DNA of 64,000 nucleotides. It comes from an uncultured cyanobacterium (GTDB taxonomy: Bacteria > Cyanobacteriota > Cyanobacteriia > Cyanobacteriales > Nostocaceae). Made by a program: the position numbers and the translations under genes. The stretch covers positions 124,001 to 188,000 of the forward strand of contig CAINGU010000040.1 in the NCBI GenBank assembly GCA_903848645.1, written 5' to 3'. The notes below the pieces were generated by a model. It saw only the letters and a program-made list of their open reading frames with translations, did no database searches and was not told the DNA's origin. This document shows positions 45,259 to 54,394 of this stretch, one piece after another. How positions within the stretch are numbered: position 1 is the first letter of the stretch; every line of letters begins with the position of its first letter.

Positions 45259-45921
45259 ATGATTAATTTACCAAAAGGATTAATTGTTTCCTGTCAAGCA
45301 CCTGTAAACTCTCCATTACATGATCCTTATGTAATTGCGGCCATGGCAAAAGCCGCAGTTAATAATGGGGCTGTAGCCGTGAGAATTGACACTCCCAGTC
45401 ATATTCAAGCTGTGCGGGAAAAAGTCCAAGTTCCGATTATCGGACTGTGGAAACAAGTAATAACTGGTTCTGATGTTTATATTACACCACAGTTTCATCA
45501 TGCTGTGGCTGTGGCACAAGCAGGTGCAGATATTATTGCTATAGATGCTACTACTAGAAATCGTCCTGGTGATGAAAAGTTAGCAGATATTATTACTCTG
45601 ATTCATCAGAAATTAAATAAGCCAGTTATGGCAGATGTAGATACTTATGAATCTGCACAATTAGCTGTGAATGCAGGTGCGGATATTGTGGGAACTACTC
45701 TATTTGGTTATACTTCCCAAACTCAAAATTTCTCTCCTCCTGGTTGGGAATTACTCACCCAAATCATCGAAAATCTCGATACTTTTGTGATTTGTGAAGG
45801 TGGTGTTTCTTCCCCAGAAATGGCTAAACAAGCTTTAGATTTAGGGGCTAATGCTGTTGTGGTTGGTGGGGCAATTACTGGGATTGATTTGTTAGTTCAA
45901 GCTTATAATTCTGTATTATAG
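45259..45921 (+). CDS. nanE: N-acetylmannosamine-6-phosphate 2-epimerase (putative)
   Basis: A 220-aa TIM-barrel enzyme of the NanE family interconverting ManNAc-6-P and GlcNAc-6-P. Blocks: LIVSCQAPVNSPLHDPYVIA, GAVAVRIDTPSHIQAVREKV, PIIGLWKQ, ADIIAIDATTRNRPGDEKLA, KPVMADVDTYESAQLAVNAG, FVICEGGVSSPEMAKQALDL. Length is typical. No other sialic-acid genes are near, so in a cyanobacterium it may serve amino-sugar recycling; that is inference. Confidence 0.88.
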   Translation: MINLPKGLIVSCQAPVNSPLHDPYVIAAMAKAAVNNGAVAVRIDTPSHIQAVREKVQVPIIGLWKQVITGSDVYITPQFHHAVAVAQAGADIIAIDATTRNRPGDEKLADIITLIHQKLNKPVMADVDTYESAQLAVNAGADIVGTTLFGYTSQTQNFSPPGWELLTQIIENLDTFVICEGGVSSPEMAKQALDLGANAVVVGGAITGIDLLVQAYNSVL

Positions 45922-45943
45922 ACTATTTTTATGAAATCGAATT

Positions 45944-46825
45944 TTATCGGTTAAAAATTATCATTTCATTACCCACCACTGGACTCCGGGCAATTATTTT
46001 CTTTTGAGAATCAACAATTTCTAAATGGATAAAATTCAGTTCTTGAGAACGTTGTAATATTTCCGCAGCTAGTTTATCCTGTTGAGATTTTTCCAGATTG
46101 TACCAAATATCACTAATTTTTACAGTTAAATCGCTGGTACGGAAATTAGCGCCCATAGGTTTTATTAGTTGAGAAAATATATTTTTATCTTTGGTATTCT
46201 TCACAGAAATGCTAATATCTGAAAACTGATTTTCAATTGCTGCTAGTAAAGTTTGTTCTGGTGTTAATTCTATAACTGGAGTTGGAGTTACTTCTGTTTC
46301 TATAACTGGAGTTGGAGTTGGTTCTGGTTCTATAACTGGAGTTGGAGTTGGTTCTGGTTCTACAACTGGAGTTGGAGTTGGTTCTGGTTCTACAACTGGA
46401 GTTGGAGTTGTTTCTGGTTCTACAACTGGAGTTGGTGTGATAACTTTCTCTACTGGGGGAACAGTTGCGACTTCAACAGATTTAGGAATAAACAAAAATG
46501 TAGTTATTCCTATTGTCACCGCAAAAATTACGGCAAAAATTCCTGTCAAAACCGTATCTGACACATTGTTAGATATACTTGATGGTAAGAATAAGCGAAA
46601 TGTCCTTAAAAAGCCATCCCAACTTGACAAAAAATTCTTCTTTTTCTGAGAATCATTGGGTGTTTCTGTCTCCAGTTTGACTACTGTAGTTTCTAAAATA
46701 CCAATTGTTCCCCGCAAAATTTGGATAATTGCCGTTTTCCAAATTGGTTGATTTTTTGGGTAGAGTATGGGAGAAGGTTGACTTTTTTGTTCATTTCTTG
46801 GTTTTCTTCGTTTTTCTCCTGACAT
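45944..46825 (-). CDS. Proline-repeat single-pass membrane protein
   Basis: A 293-aa protein: a basic cytoplasmic N-terminus (about 1-95, with KRRKPRNEQK), one membrane helix at about 100-120 (VLTGIFAVIFAVTIGITTFL), a linker of about 57 residues made of decapeptide repeats PTPVVEPEPT, and a C-terminal domain of about 100 residues (LLAAIENQFSDISISVKNTK ... LNFIHLEIVDSQKKIIARSP). The Pro/Glu repeat probably spans the periplasm as a rigid spacer. ATG 46825 is preferred over TTG 46840. Function unknown. Confidence 0.75.
   Translation of the reverse strand: MSGEKRRKPRNEQKSQPSPILYPKNQPIWKTAIIQILRGTIGILETTVVKLETETPNDSQKKKNFLSSWDGFLRTFRLFLPSSISNNVSDTVLTGIFAVIFAVTIGITTFLFIPKSVEVATVPPVEKVITPTPVVEPETTPTPVVEPEPTPTPVVEPEPTPTPVIEPEPTPTPVIETEVTPTPVIELTPEQTLLAAIENQFSDISISVKNTKDKNIFSQLIKPMGANFRTSDLTVKISDIWYNLEKSQQDKLAAEILQRSQELNFIHLEIVDSQKKIIARSPVVGNEMIIFNR
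46271..46440. repeat. 30-bp coding tandem repeat, about 5.7 units
   Basis: Units of ta(t/c)aactggagttggagtt plus ggttctggttc in tandem, coding PTPVVEPEPT on the minus strand. Variants (VI for VV, ET/TT/EV for EP) show partial divergence. Confidence 0.9.
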
Positions 46826-46907
46826 GGAACTTTTACCCAAATTAGTAAATCAAAAATAGAGAAAACATATTTTGACTATAATCAATTATTGTGCCATTTA
46901 ATGAAAT

Positions 46908-47807
46908 ATGAATATTAAACGCCGTCAATTTTTGTTTTTAAGTGGAATCAGTACCATAGCATCTGGTTTTCTGGGTTGGAAACTATCAAGCAAAAATTCT
47001 TTTATAGAATCAGCCACAGCAGCTAACCCAGTTAGAAAAGATTTATTATTGCGTTTTGTCTCTGTAGCTGATACGGGAACTGGTACAAAAGGACAATATG
47101 CTGTAGCTAATGCTATGAATTTTTATCATGAGAAAAATCCTTACAATTTAGTAGTTTTAGCTGGTGATAATATCTATAATAATGGCGAAATTGAGAAAAT
47201 TAATGAGGTTTTTGAACGTCCCTATCAAGCTTTACTAAAAAATGGTGTCAAGTTTCATGCTTGTTTAGGTAATCATGATATTCGCACTAATAATGGCGTT
47301 AATGAACTTAAATATCCTGGTTTTAATATGCAGGGACGTTATTACACATTTAGCCAAAATAAAGTCCAATTTTTTGCTTTAGATACTAATGGTAATGCTG
47401 ATTGGAAAAATCAATTAATCTGGTTAGAGAAGGAATTAAGTATTAGTAAAGCACCTTGGAAAGTTGTTTTTGGTCATCATCCCATTTATTCATCTGGTCA
47501 ATATGGGAATAATACAAGTTTTATTAAAACCTTTACTCCCCTATTTAAAAAATACAATGTTCAACTTTATATCAATGGCCATGAACATAATTATGAACGC
47601 ACTCACGCTATTGACGGAACTACCTATTTAATCTGTGGTGCGGGTGCTGGTAATCGTCCCGTGGGCCGTTCTCAATGGACAGAATATTCAACCAGTGATT
47701 TGAGTTTTGCAGCTTATGATGTGTATGCAGATAGAATAGAAGTGAGTGCTATTGGTACTAATAATCGCGTTTTTGATCGGGGTATAATTAAGTTAAAAAG
47801 TGTTTAA
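46908..47807 (+). CDS. Secreted metallophosphatase (purple acid phosphatase-like)
   Basis: A 299-aa calcineurin-like phosphoesterase. The N-terminus NIKRRQFLFLSGISTIASGF has a twin-Arg-like signal (KRRQF) and hydrophobic segment, so export by Tat is likely. Metal motifs: VADTGTG, LAGDNIYNNG, CLGNHDIR, FGHHPIYSSG and INGHEHNYER, all intact and in order. The DxG first motif and Tyr in GDNIY are as in purple acid phosphatases. It likely releases phosphate from organic esters outside the cytoplasm; the true substrate is unknown. Confidence 0.88.
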   Translation: MNIKRRQFLFLSGISTIASGFLGWKLSSKNSFIESATAANPVRKDLLLRFVSVADTGTGTKGQYAVANAMNFYHEKNPYNLVVLAGDNIYNNGEIEKINEVFERPYQALLKNGVKFHACLGNHDIRTNNGVNELKYPGFNMQGRYYTFSQNKVQFFALDTNGNADWKNQLIWLEKELSISKAPWKVVFGHHPIYSSGQYGNNTSFIKTFTPLFKKYNVQLYINGHEHNYERTHAIDGTTYLICGAGAGNRPVGRSQWTEYSTSDLSFAAYDVYADRIEVSAIGTNNRVFDRGIIKLKSV

Positions 47808-47906
47808 TGAAAGGAGTCAGGAGTCAGGAGTTAGAAAGAAGAAAGAAAAGAAGTATAATCAAAAGACTTTTCCTTCCCCTGTTTCCTGTTCCCTGTTCCC
47901 TGCTAT

Positions 47907-48143
47907 TTAGTAATGATTGAGGTTGATTCCTGCTTCTTTTGCCATTGCGTCTAAACCTTTAAATTCTAAGGTTTTGATGGCTTTGGTGGAAAGTTTCAAT
48001 TTTACCCAACGGTTGCCAGCAGCCCACCAAACCCGCTTGTTTTGCAGATTAGCGTGTTGTAGACGCTTGGTGTGACGGTTGGAGTGGGATACGGCACAAG
48101 CGTTATTGGCTTTTCTGCCAGTTAGTTCACAACGACGGGACAT
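47907..48143 (-). CDS. rpmB: Ribosomal protein bL28
   Basis: A 78-aa ribosomal protein: [40 protein letters not shown], then [23 protein letters not shown] 48143 has the ribosome site aggaga upstream at normal spacing; TTG 48149 is rejected. Only one cysteine is present, so this is the zinc-free type. Stand-alone gene. Confidence 0.96.
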   Translation of the reverse strand: MSRRCELTGRKANNACAVSHSNRHTKRLQHANLQNKRVWWAAGNRWVKLKLSTKAIKTLEFKGLDAMAKEAGINLNHY

Positions 48144-48300
48144 AATCAATATCTCCTAGAGTGTTATTTAAAGACAACCTTCCCATTATATCCCAACAAG
48201 TTCGGGAAAAAGAATAATTATCTAGTATCTAGGGAATTATGGCAAGTATTATCAAACCTTTTAGAAAATCTTAATCTTTAGCATTTATCACTAATGTTAC

Positions 48301-48320
48301 CATTTTGTATATACAAAATG
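48301..48320. promoter_or_regulatory. Palindromic operator of BrnT/BrnA locus 2
   Basis: CATTTTGTATATACAAAATG is a perfect 20-bp palindrome 14 bp before the BrnT start. Its 14-bp core equals the operator of locus 1 at 25682. Confidence 0.75.
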
Positions 48321-48334
48321 TATTTACAGGTCTA

Positions 48335-48622
48335 ATGGAATTTGAATGGGACGAACATAAAAATCAACAAAATCAGAAAAAACATGGACTTAGCTTTGAG
48401 GAAGCACAAGAAATTTTTCAGGGAATTGTTTTTACGTCAATTGATGAACGATTTGACTATGATGAAGAAATTAGAGAAATTACTATTGGTGCAATACAAG
48501 GAATTATTGTTGTCACTGTAGCCCATACCGAAAGAAACGGTAAAATTCGTCTGATTTCAGCCCGAAAAGCCACCCCTAAAGAAAGGAGACAATACTATGA
48601 ATATCTCGCTGCAACGTCTTGA
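48335..48622 (+). CDS. brnT: BrnT-family toxin, locus 2
   Basis: A 95-aa toxin, intact. MEFEWDEHKNQQNQKKHGLS is the classic BrnT N-terminus, then FEEAQEIFQGIVFTSIDERF, EIREITIGAIQGIIVVTVAH and IRLISARKATPKERRQYYEY. BrnT is an RNase-fold toxin that halts translation. The start at 48335 is chosen; an in-frame TTG at 48305 falls inside the operator palindrome. It overlaps the antitoxin gene by 26 bp. Confidence 0.9.
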   Translation: MEFEWDEHKNQQNQKKHGLSFEEAQEIFQGIVFTSIDERFDYDEEIREITIGAIQGIIVVTVAHTERNGKIRLISARKATPKERRQYYEYLAATS

Positions 48623-48848
48623 AGAAATCCAAAATATCCCAGATTCTGCTATTGATACCTCTGATATTCCCGAATTAGATGATCATTTTTGGGAAACAGC
48701 TAAAATGGTGAAACCTATCACTAAAAAAGCTATTTCCATTCGCTTAGATAGTGATGTTTTGGAATGGTTTAAACACCAGGGAAAAGGCTATCAATCAATG
48801 ATTAATACTGTGCTTCGTTCTTATATTAACCATCAAGAAAACCTCTAA
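48597..48848 (+). CDS. brnA: BrnA-family antitoxin, locus 2
   Basis: An 83-aa antitoxin with a toxin-binding N-terminus (IPDSAIDTSDIPELDDHFWE) and a C-terminal RHH domain (KKAISIRLDSDVLEWFKHQG, KGYQSMINTVLRSYINHQ). It binds BrnT and represses the operon, probably at the 48301 palindrome. A terminator follows at 48865. Confidence 0.9.
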   Translation: MNISLQRLEEIQNIPDSAIDTSDIPELDDHFWETAKMVKPITKKAISIRLDSDVLEWFKHQGKGYQSMINTVLRSYINHQENL

Positions 48849-48864
48849 AAAAATCAAGTGCTAC

Positions 48865-48889
48865 AACCGACTTCCCAGAGAAGTCGGTT
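48865..48889. terminator. Bidirectional terminator between brnA and htpG
   Basis: aaccgactt / aagtcggtt, a 9-bp perfect stem with a 7-nt loop between convergent stops. Confidence 0.75.
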
Positions 48890-48899
48890 ATCTAGCTAT

Positions 48900-50867
48900 T
48901 TATTTGCTGGCTTGTTCAGTTAGCTTAGTAAGTACGTCATTAGAACGTTCTACAAAGGATTTCATCCCATCTGCATCAAAGCCTTTTTGAGACATTAGAG
49001 CCAAATCATAAACGTGCTGACACATCATGTTAACTAATTGACTGGAGGGTGATTCACCATTACCTTGGATAATACTACCCTGACTGAGATTAACCAGGTT
49101 TTGAATTAAAGGGTGGGCAGTATTTACCAGTAAAATATGTTCTTCAGGAAATTCAGCGCTTTGCTGCTGCATCATGGCGGTCATTTCTCGCATCCGACGC
49201 AGAAATTCGGGTAATAACACCATTGCCGGTGGTGTTCCTTGGGGGTCGTCGGATTTCAATGATTCGGTGCGGATGTTGAGTTTTGGCTTGTTGAGGGCTT
49301 TCTCAAATAGTTCTTTAACGACTTCTCCTTTGGTTTTGTTGGTGGTAGGATCAACAATTTCGCCAGTTTTGTCATCCAGGAGGGTGTTATCAAGGTCAGA
49401 GTCTACCCGTGTAAATTTAACATCCCGATATTCTTGTTCTAGGAAGTTAATGAAGTGGGTATCAATGAAGGAGTCCATATAGAGGACTTCCAAACCTTGA
49501 TTTTTGTGGAGTTCAATATAAGTGGATTGACTAGCTCCATCCGTGCTGTAAAATACCTTGTTTTCGTGGCGTTCTTTGTTCCGTTCTAGGTATTCTTTCA
49601 GGGTTGTATAGGGGATGCTAGTCGTGTTTGCTGGGGTGACATCTTGCCAAGCATCACCGTCTGAAGATTGAACTTCCACGGCTGCGCTGTCGGCCGCTGG
49701 GGCTTCTAATTTGGCTGTGCTACGGAAAACAATGATGTCTTCAACTTGTTTTTTAAATTTATCATCGTTGAGAACGCCAAATTTTACGAATGTTCCCAAG
49801 TCTTTCCAGGCTGTTACGTATTGTTCGCGGTTGTCGCGGTATAATTCTTTGAGTCTATCGCCGACTTTTTTGGCGATGTAGTCTCCTATTCTCTTAATAG
49901 TGCGATCGCCTTGTAATGCACTCCGTGATACATTCAAAGGAATATCAGTGCTATCAATTACCCCCCGCATGGGCATTAAAAACTGGGGAATAATTTCCTC
50001 ACAGTTATCACTGACAAACACCTGATTGCAGAATAACTTAATTTGTCCTTTAGTCACATCTACATCAGGACGCATTTTGGGGAAATACAAAATCCCGTTA
50101 ATCACAAAGGGATAATCTGTATTCAAATGCACCCACAACAGGGGTTCTTCTTGGAAAGGATATAAATAGCGGTAAAACTCTAAATAATCTTCTTCACTGA
50201 GATTACTAGGAGATTCACGCCATGCAGCTTTTTGTTTATTTAAAATTTCCCCATCCATTTTAATGGGAACTGACATGAAATCACAATAGGTCTTGACAAG
50301 ATTCTTAATTCGTGCTGGTTCTAAAAATTCCTCTTCTTCCCCTTCTAAGGAGAGGATAATCGTAGTTCCGCGAGTGGTGCGGGAAGATTCATCTAAGATA
50401 AATTTAGGTGACCCATCACAAGTCCAGCGCACAGCTTGTGCGCCTTCTTGATAAGATAGAGTATCAATTTCTACTTGCTTCGCTACCATGAAGGAGGAGT
50501 AGAAACCCAGCCCGAAGTGACCGATAATCGGTTGATCTGCTTTACCTTCATATTTGTGAATAAATTCTTCAGCACTAGAGAAAGCAACTTGGTTAATATA
50601 TTTTTTTACTTCCTCTGCTGTCATCCCAATGCCATTATCAGTAATGGAAAGGGTTTTATTGTCTTTATCAATGCTAATTGTAATTTCTGGTTCACCAACT
50701 TCGCCATTGTATTCCCCAGCACGGGATACCATGTTTAACTTTTGGATAGCGTCTACCCCGTTGGATACCAGTTCCCGCAGGAAGATTTGATGATCTGAGT
50801 AAAGTGACTTCTTGATGATCGGGAAAATATTCTCAGTATGAATACTGATATTGCCTTGTTCTAACAT
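48900..50867 (-). CDS. htpG: Chaperone HtpG (Hsp90)
   Basis: A 655-aa bacterial Hsp90. ATP-site motifs: LRELVSNGVDAIQKLNMVSR, ITDNGIGMTAEEVKKYINQV, GHFGLGFYSSFMVAKQVEID. The middle domain holds GVIDSTDIPLNVSRSALQGD and the C-terminal dimer part ends at LTKLTEQASK. In cyanobacteria HtpG helps tolerance of heat and oxidative stress and assists phycobilisome and haem enzymes. Intact. Monocistronic by context. Confidence 0.96.
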   Translation of the reverse strand: MLEQGNISIHTENIFPIIKKSLYSDHQIFLRELVSNGVDAIQKLNMVSRAGEYNGEVGEPEITISIDKDNKTLSITDNGIGMTAEEVKKYINQVAFSSAEEFIHKYEGKADQPIIGHFGLGFYSSFMVAKQVEIDTLSYQEGAQAVRWTCDGSPKFILDESSRTTRGTTIILSLEGEEEEFLEPARIKNLVKTYCDFMSVPIKMDGEILNKQKAAWRESPSNLSEEDYLEFYRYLYPFQEEPLLWVHLNTDYPFVINGILYFPKMRPDVDVTKGQIKLFCNQVFVSDNCEEIIPQFLMPMRGVIDSTDIPLNVSRSALQGDRTIKRIGDYIAKKVGDRLKELYRDNREQYVTAWKDLGTFVKFGVLNDDKFKKQVEDIIVFRSTAKLEAPAADSAAVEVQSSDGDAWQDVTPANTTSIPYTTLKEYLERNKERHENKVFYSTDGASQSTYIELHKNQGLEVLYMDSFIDTHFINFLEQEYRDVKFTRVDSDLDNTLLDDKTGEIVDPTTNKTKGEVVKELFEKALNKPKLNIRTESLKSDDPQGTPPAMVLLPEFLRRMREMTAMMQQQSAEFPEEHILLVNTAHPLIQNLVNLSQGSIIQGNGESPSSQLVNMMCQHVYDLALMSQKGFDADGMKSFVERSNDVLTKLTEQASK

Positions 50868-51093
50868 AACCTTAGTTTAATAAAATTCGCTTACTCTGAA
50901 TTTTAATAGTATCGTGAGTGCGATCGCTTCCCCTAAATGGGTTTGTTTACACCCTAATACTAATGCGGATTTCCCTACTTAATTCTTTTTTGCATCTACC
51001 ATATCTGAGTAATTATGTTTATGGGCGTTCTATATATTGACAAAATCCCCGCTCACGAAATATCTGATCCAAATTCAGACCAACTTTCTCCTC

Positions 51094-52263
51094 TTAATTA
51101 ATTATTTCCCTCATTAACTGCTTGGTATTCTCTACACACACTTTCCAGTTTAAGCGAGATTGATACTGATCAAAAGATGAATAAGCTAGTTGCTCATATT
51201 CACTATAATTTGTCATCAAGTTGATTATATAATTGCAGTATTCTGAGGTGCTGACATTAAGAGCAAATGTTTTACCATTGAGGTTATCTTTAACTGCTGT
51301 TGAAATACCACCAATATTACTTGCTAAAGAGGGTAAACCAAAAGAACTGGCTTCGCAAAATACATGACCAAATGCGTCTGCTCTAGAAGGTAAAATTAGA
51401 AAATGAGATTCAGCAAATAATCTATTGATTTTCTTCAATCCTTCAGGTGTTGATTTATCAATAAACCCTATAACTTTGACAAAATCTGGTAAAGGCAGAT
51501 TAATTATTGGTTGACATCCAACTACTATTAATTCAGTATTTAATCCGGCATTATTTAACTCTTGAGCTACTTGAAAAGCAATATTTCCTCCTTTCCTTAC
51601 CCAGTCAACACCGATAAAAAGCAATTTACATTTTGTCTTCTCTCTAGAATTGATAATTTCTCGAATATCTTCCCAGGTTCTATGACACTCTAAATTAGCC
51701 CCATAGGGAACTACTTTAATTTTAGATACAGCAATACCATAGGTTTGCATAGCATTTTTAGCAGCCCATTCTGAAGTATATATAATTAACTGACAACGAT
51801 TAAGAGCCTCTGCTTCCATTGCATATATATTTTTAATATTCTCATCACATAAATTCTCCATGTGTTGATAGAAATTGATCAAAGAACTCAAAGTTGCATC
51901 AGTCCATAAAACTAGAGGTTGCTTACAGTTTATATTAGCAATAGGTACTATATTATCTGGGCATAAAACTATATCTGGATTGAATAAATTTAACTTATTT
52001 TCAATTTGACGAGCATAATTTTTAATAACTAATGGTTCTGCCCAGCGATAATAATCTTTTTTAAATAAATATCTATAAAAACTCCATTTTATTTTAGTTA
52101 AAACTGCTAATTTTTTCTCAAGTGGGCAAATATAATCTAGTTGTGTAGATTCATCTGTGAGATGTTTGGCGATGTAATATGCAGCCTCACAGCGTCCTTG
52201 TAAATACTTCGGCCAAGAACTTTTATTTAAAATATCATCAACTGCTACATAAGCTATTTTCAT
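51094..52263 (-). CDS. Glycosyltransferase family 4
   Basis: A 389-aa GT-B enzyme. N-terminal domain: MKIAYVAVDDILNKSSWPKY, LNLFNPDIVLCPDNIVPIAN. C-terminal domain: CKLLFIGVDWVRKGGNIAFQ, ELIVVGCQPIINLPLPDFVK, then the donor-sugar motif SHFLILPSRADAFGHVFCEA (E-x7-E-type, ending in SSFGLPSLASNIGG). It lies last in the leftward cluster, 13 bp after the GT2 gene. Probably adds a hexose to an exported polysaccharide. Confidence 0.88.
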   Translation of the reverse strand: MKIAYVAVDDILNKSSWPKYLQGRCEAAYYIAKHLTDESTQLDYICPLEKKLAVLTKIKWSFYRYLFKKDYYRWAEPLVIKNYARQIENKLNLFNPDIVLCPDNIVPIANINCKQPLVLWTDATLSSLINFYQHMENLCDENIKNIYAMEAEALNRCQLIIYTSEWAAKNAMQTYGIAVSKIKVVPYGANLECHRTWEDIREIINSREKTKCKLLFIGVDWVRKGGNIAFQVAQELNNAGLNTELIVVGCQPIINLPLPDFVKVIGFIDKSTPEGLKKINRLFAESHFLILPSRADAFGHVFCEASSFGLPSLASNIGGISTAVKDNLNGKTFALNVSTSEYCNYIINLMTNYSEYEQLAYSSFDQYQSRLNWKVCVENTKQLMREIIN

Positions 52264-52276
52264 GATTTAATTCCTA

Positions 52277-53260
52277 TTAATCAATTTTTGTATAGCCAAA
52301 GAATGTACTCATATTAAATAATGAGGGAAATTGATTTATTAATCTCATGACTAATGGAGAAGGTAGTAATATCATGATTAGAAATTTTACGCAAGCTTTA
52401 TAGATAATTCGCTGCTGTAGAAGTCCAGGATCTCTTTTTACTGTTTCCCATAAAATTCTCACCACCAATAAATTATTTTGTTTTCCGGGGGCTACGTCTA
52501 GTGTTTTATAACATAGATATTTGTAAAGATTAGCTATTGATTGTGGCTGGAGATGCTGTAGAGATGCAGCTTTTTTATGTTTGAAAGCACTGTGAATAAC
52601 TTCTAATTGTGCTGCTTCCATGCCCACAATATTAGATGATACAGAATTAGGAAGAATGCGATATAAAACTTGTACTTTTGGCACGCAAACAAAATCGGTT
52701 ATTGCGGCTAAACGTAACCATGTATCACGATCTTGAGCATTTGTTAGAGATTCATTAAAGCCACCGACTTGAGCTAAAACATTTTCACGAATCATAACAT
52801 TAGATCCACTGGCAATAAAATCATTTAATAAAAGTGTTCTATAAATATCACCTTGCCAGGTAGCATGACTACATGATCGTAAAAACTTACCTTTTTCGTC
52901 AATAGCATCAGTCCAACTGTACACAACAGCAGCTTGGGGATTATCCTTTAATATGTTGTATTGTAATTCTAGTTTATCTGGTGTCCAAAGATCATCCGCA
53001 TCTAAAAAAGCAATCAATTCTCCAGTAGCATGAGTTAAACCGCGATTACGATTGACTGAACCATTTGCTTTTGGATAATTATATATTTTGATTCTTTGAT
53101 CTTGGATACTAGAAACTATCTCTAATGTTCTATCAGTGGAATCTGAATTAATAACAATAAGTTCAAAGTGAGAATATGTTTGTTGTAAAACAGATTCTAT
53201 TGTTTCTTTGATTGTTTTTGCCCCATTATAGACAGGGATAACTACAGAAATTAGTTCCAT
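52277..53260 (-). CDS. Glycosyltransferase family 2, copy b
   Basis: A 327-aa GT-A enzyme: LISVVIPVYNGAKTIKETIE, the nucleotide-sugar part FELIVINSDSTDRTLEIVSS, the DxD motif in GELIAFLDADDLWTPDKLEL, and WTDAIDEKGKFLRSCSHATW. It is a close paralogue of copy a (53400-54389): first 105 residues differ at only about ten positions. Part of a leftward cluster; 13 bp before the GT4 gene. A clpB-like fragment lies just upstream (53321-53393). Confidence 0.9.
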   Translation of the reverse strand: MELISVVIPVYNGAKTIKETIESVLQQTYSHFELIVINSDSTDRTLEIVSSIQDQRIKIYNYPKANGSVNRNRGLTHATGELIAFLDADDLWTPDKLELQYNILKDNPQAAVVYSWTDAIDEKGKFLRSCSHATWQGDIYRTLLLNDFIASGSNVMIRENVLAQVGGFNESLTNAQDRDTWLRLAAITDFVCVPKVQVLYRILPNSVSSNIVGMEAAQLEVIHSAFKHKKAASLQHLQPQSIANLYKYLCYKTLDVAPGKQNNLLVVRILWETVKRDPGLLQQRIIYKACVKFLIMILLPSPLVMRLINQFPSLFNMSTFFGYTKID

Positions 53261-53320
53261 AATAATTAAGTGATGATTTCATTTATACAGTTAAGTAACT
53301 TGGGGCAAAATTGCAATCTA

Positions 53321-53393
53321 AAACCTTGTTACGCATAATATCATATTTGCTATCATCACCAGATAAATTGAGCATATATTCACTAATTTCATG
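53321..53393 (-). pseudogene. Fragment of a clpB gene
   Basis: Minus-strand text [23 protein letters not shown] matches clpB residues around [19 protein letters not shown] in the same window (DNA 56444-56505), at roughly 80 per cent identity over about 62 bp by eye. Nothing else of clpB is present. A short frame continues to TAA with unmatched text (DCNFAPSYLTV). Confidence 0.75.
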
Positions 53394-53399
53394 AATTTT

Positions 53400-54389
53400 T
53401 CAATCACCATTAATTTTTACATAGCCAAATAAGGTCTTCATGTTAAATAATGAAGGAAATTTATTCATTAATATATTGGCTAATGGGGTAGGTAGTAACA
53501 CCATAACAGCAAATTTACAACAAGCTTTATATATAACGCGCTTCTGTATAAGTTTCGGATCTGTTTTAAATGTTTGCCATAAAATTCTGGCTATTGCTGC
53601 GTTATTTTGTTTTCCGGGAGCTACGTCTAGTGTTTTATAACATAGATATTTATAGTAATTAGCTATTACTTGTGGTTTAAGATGCTGTAGAGATGCAGCT
53701 TTTTTGTCTTTAAAAGCACTATTAATAACTTGTAATCGTGATGCTTCCATTCCTAAAATATTAGATGACTTAGAATTAGGATGAATACGGTATAAAATTT
53801 GTGCTTTTGCTACACAAACAAAATCGGTTATGGCTGCTAAACGTATACATACATCAATATCTTCAGTATTGGTTAGAGATTCATTGAAACCACCAACTTT
53901 GACTAAAACATTTTTACGAATCATTACATTAGAACCACTGGAAATAAAATTCTGAAACAGCAGTTTTGCATAAACATCACCTTTCCAAATATCATGATTC
54001 AACGTATCTAGAAACTTGCCTGATTCGTCAATCGTATTGGTCCAACTATAGACAACACCAGCTTGGGGATTTTCTTGAAGTGCTTTATATTGTAATTCCA
54101 GTTTATCTGGTGTCCAAAGATCATCAGCATCTAAAAAAGAAATTAATTCACCACTAACATGAGTTGATCCACGATTTCTATTAACGGCTACATTTGCTTT
54201 TGGATAGTTATATATTTTGATTCTTTGGTCTTGAATACTAGAAACTATCTCTAATGTTTTATCAGTAGAATCTGAATTAATAACAATTAATTCAAAGTTA
54301 GAATATGTTTGTTGTAAAACAGATTCTATAGTTTCTTTAATTGTTTTTGCACCATTATAGACAGGGATAACTACAGAAATTAGTTCCAT
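53400..54389 (-). CDS. Glycosyltransferase family 2, copy a
   Basis: A 329-aa GT-A enzyme, paralogue of copy b: MELISVVIPVYNGAKTIKET, FELIVINSDSTDKTLEIVSS, DxD in GELISFLDADDLWTPDKLEL. The C-terminal third also matches (KKAASLQHLKPQVIANYYKY; LCYKTLDVAPGKQNNAAIAR). It starts 5 bp after the preceding GT2 stop, so it sits in the operon proper; copy b is the one separated by 140 bp. Confidence 0.9.
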   Translation of the reverse strand: MELISVVIPVYNGAKTIKETIESVLQQTYSNFELIVINSDSTDKTLEIVSSIQDQRIKIYNYPKANVAVNRNRGSTHVSGELISFLDADDLWTPDKLELQYKALQENPQAGVVYSWTNTIDESGKFLDTLNHDIWKGDVYAKLLFQNFISSGSNVMIRKNVLVKVGGFNESLTNTEDIDVCIRLAAITDFVCVAKAQILYRIHPNSKSSNILGMEASRLQVINSAFKDKKAASLQHLKPQVIANYYKYLCYKTLDVAPGKQNNAAIARILWQTFKTDPKLIQKRVIYKACCKFAVMVLLPTPLANILMNKFPSLFNMKTLFGYVKINGD

Positions 54390-54394
54390 AATAA

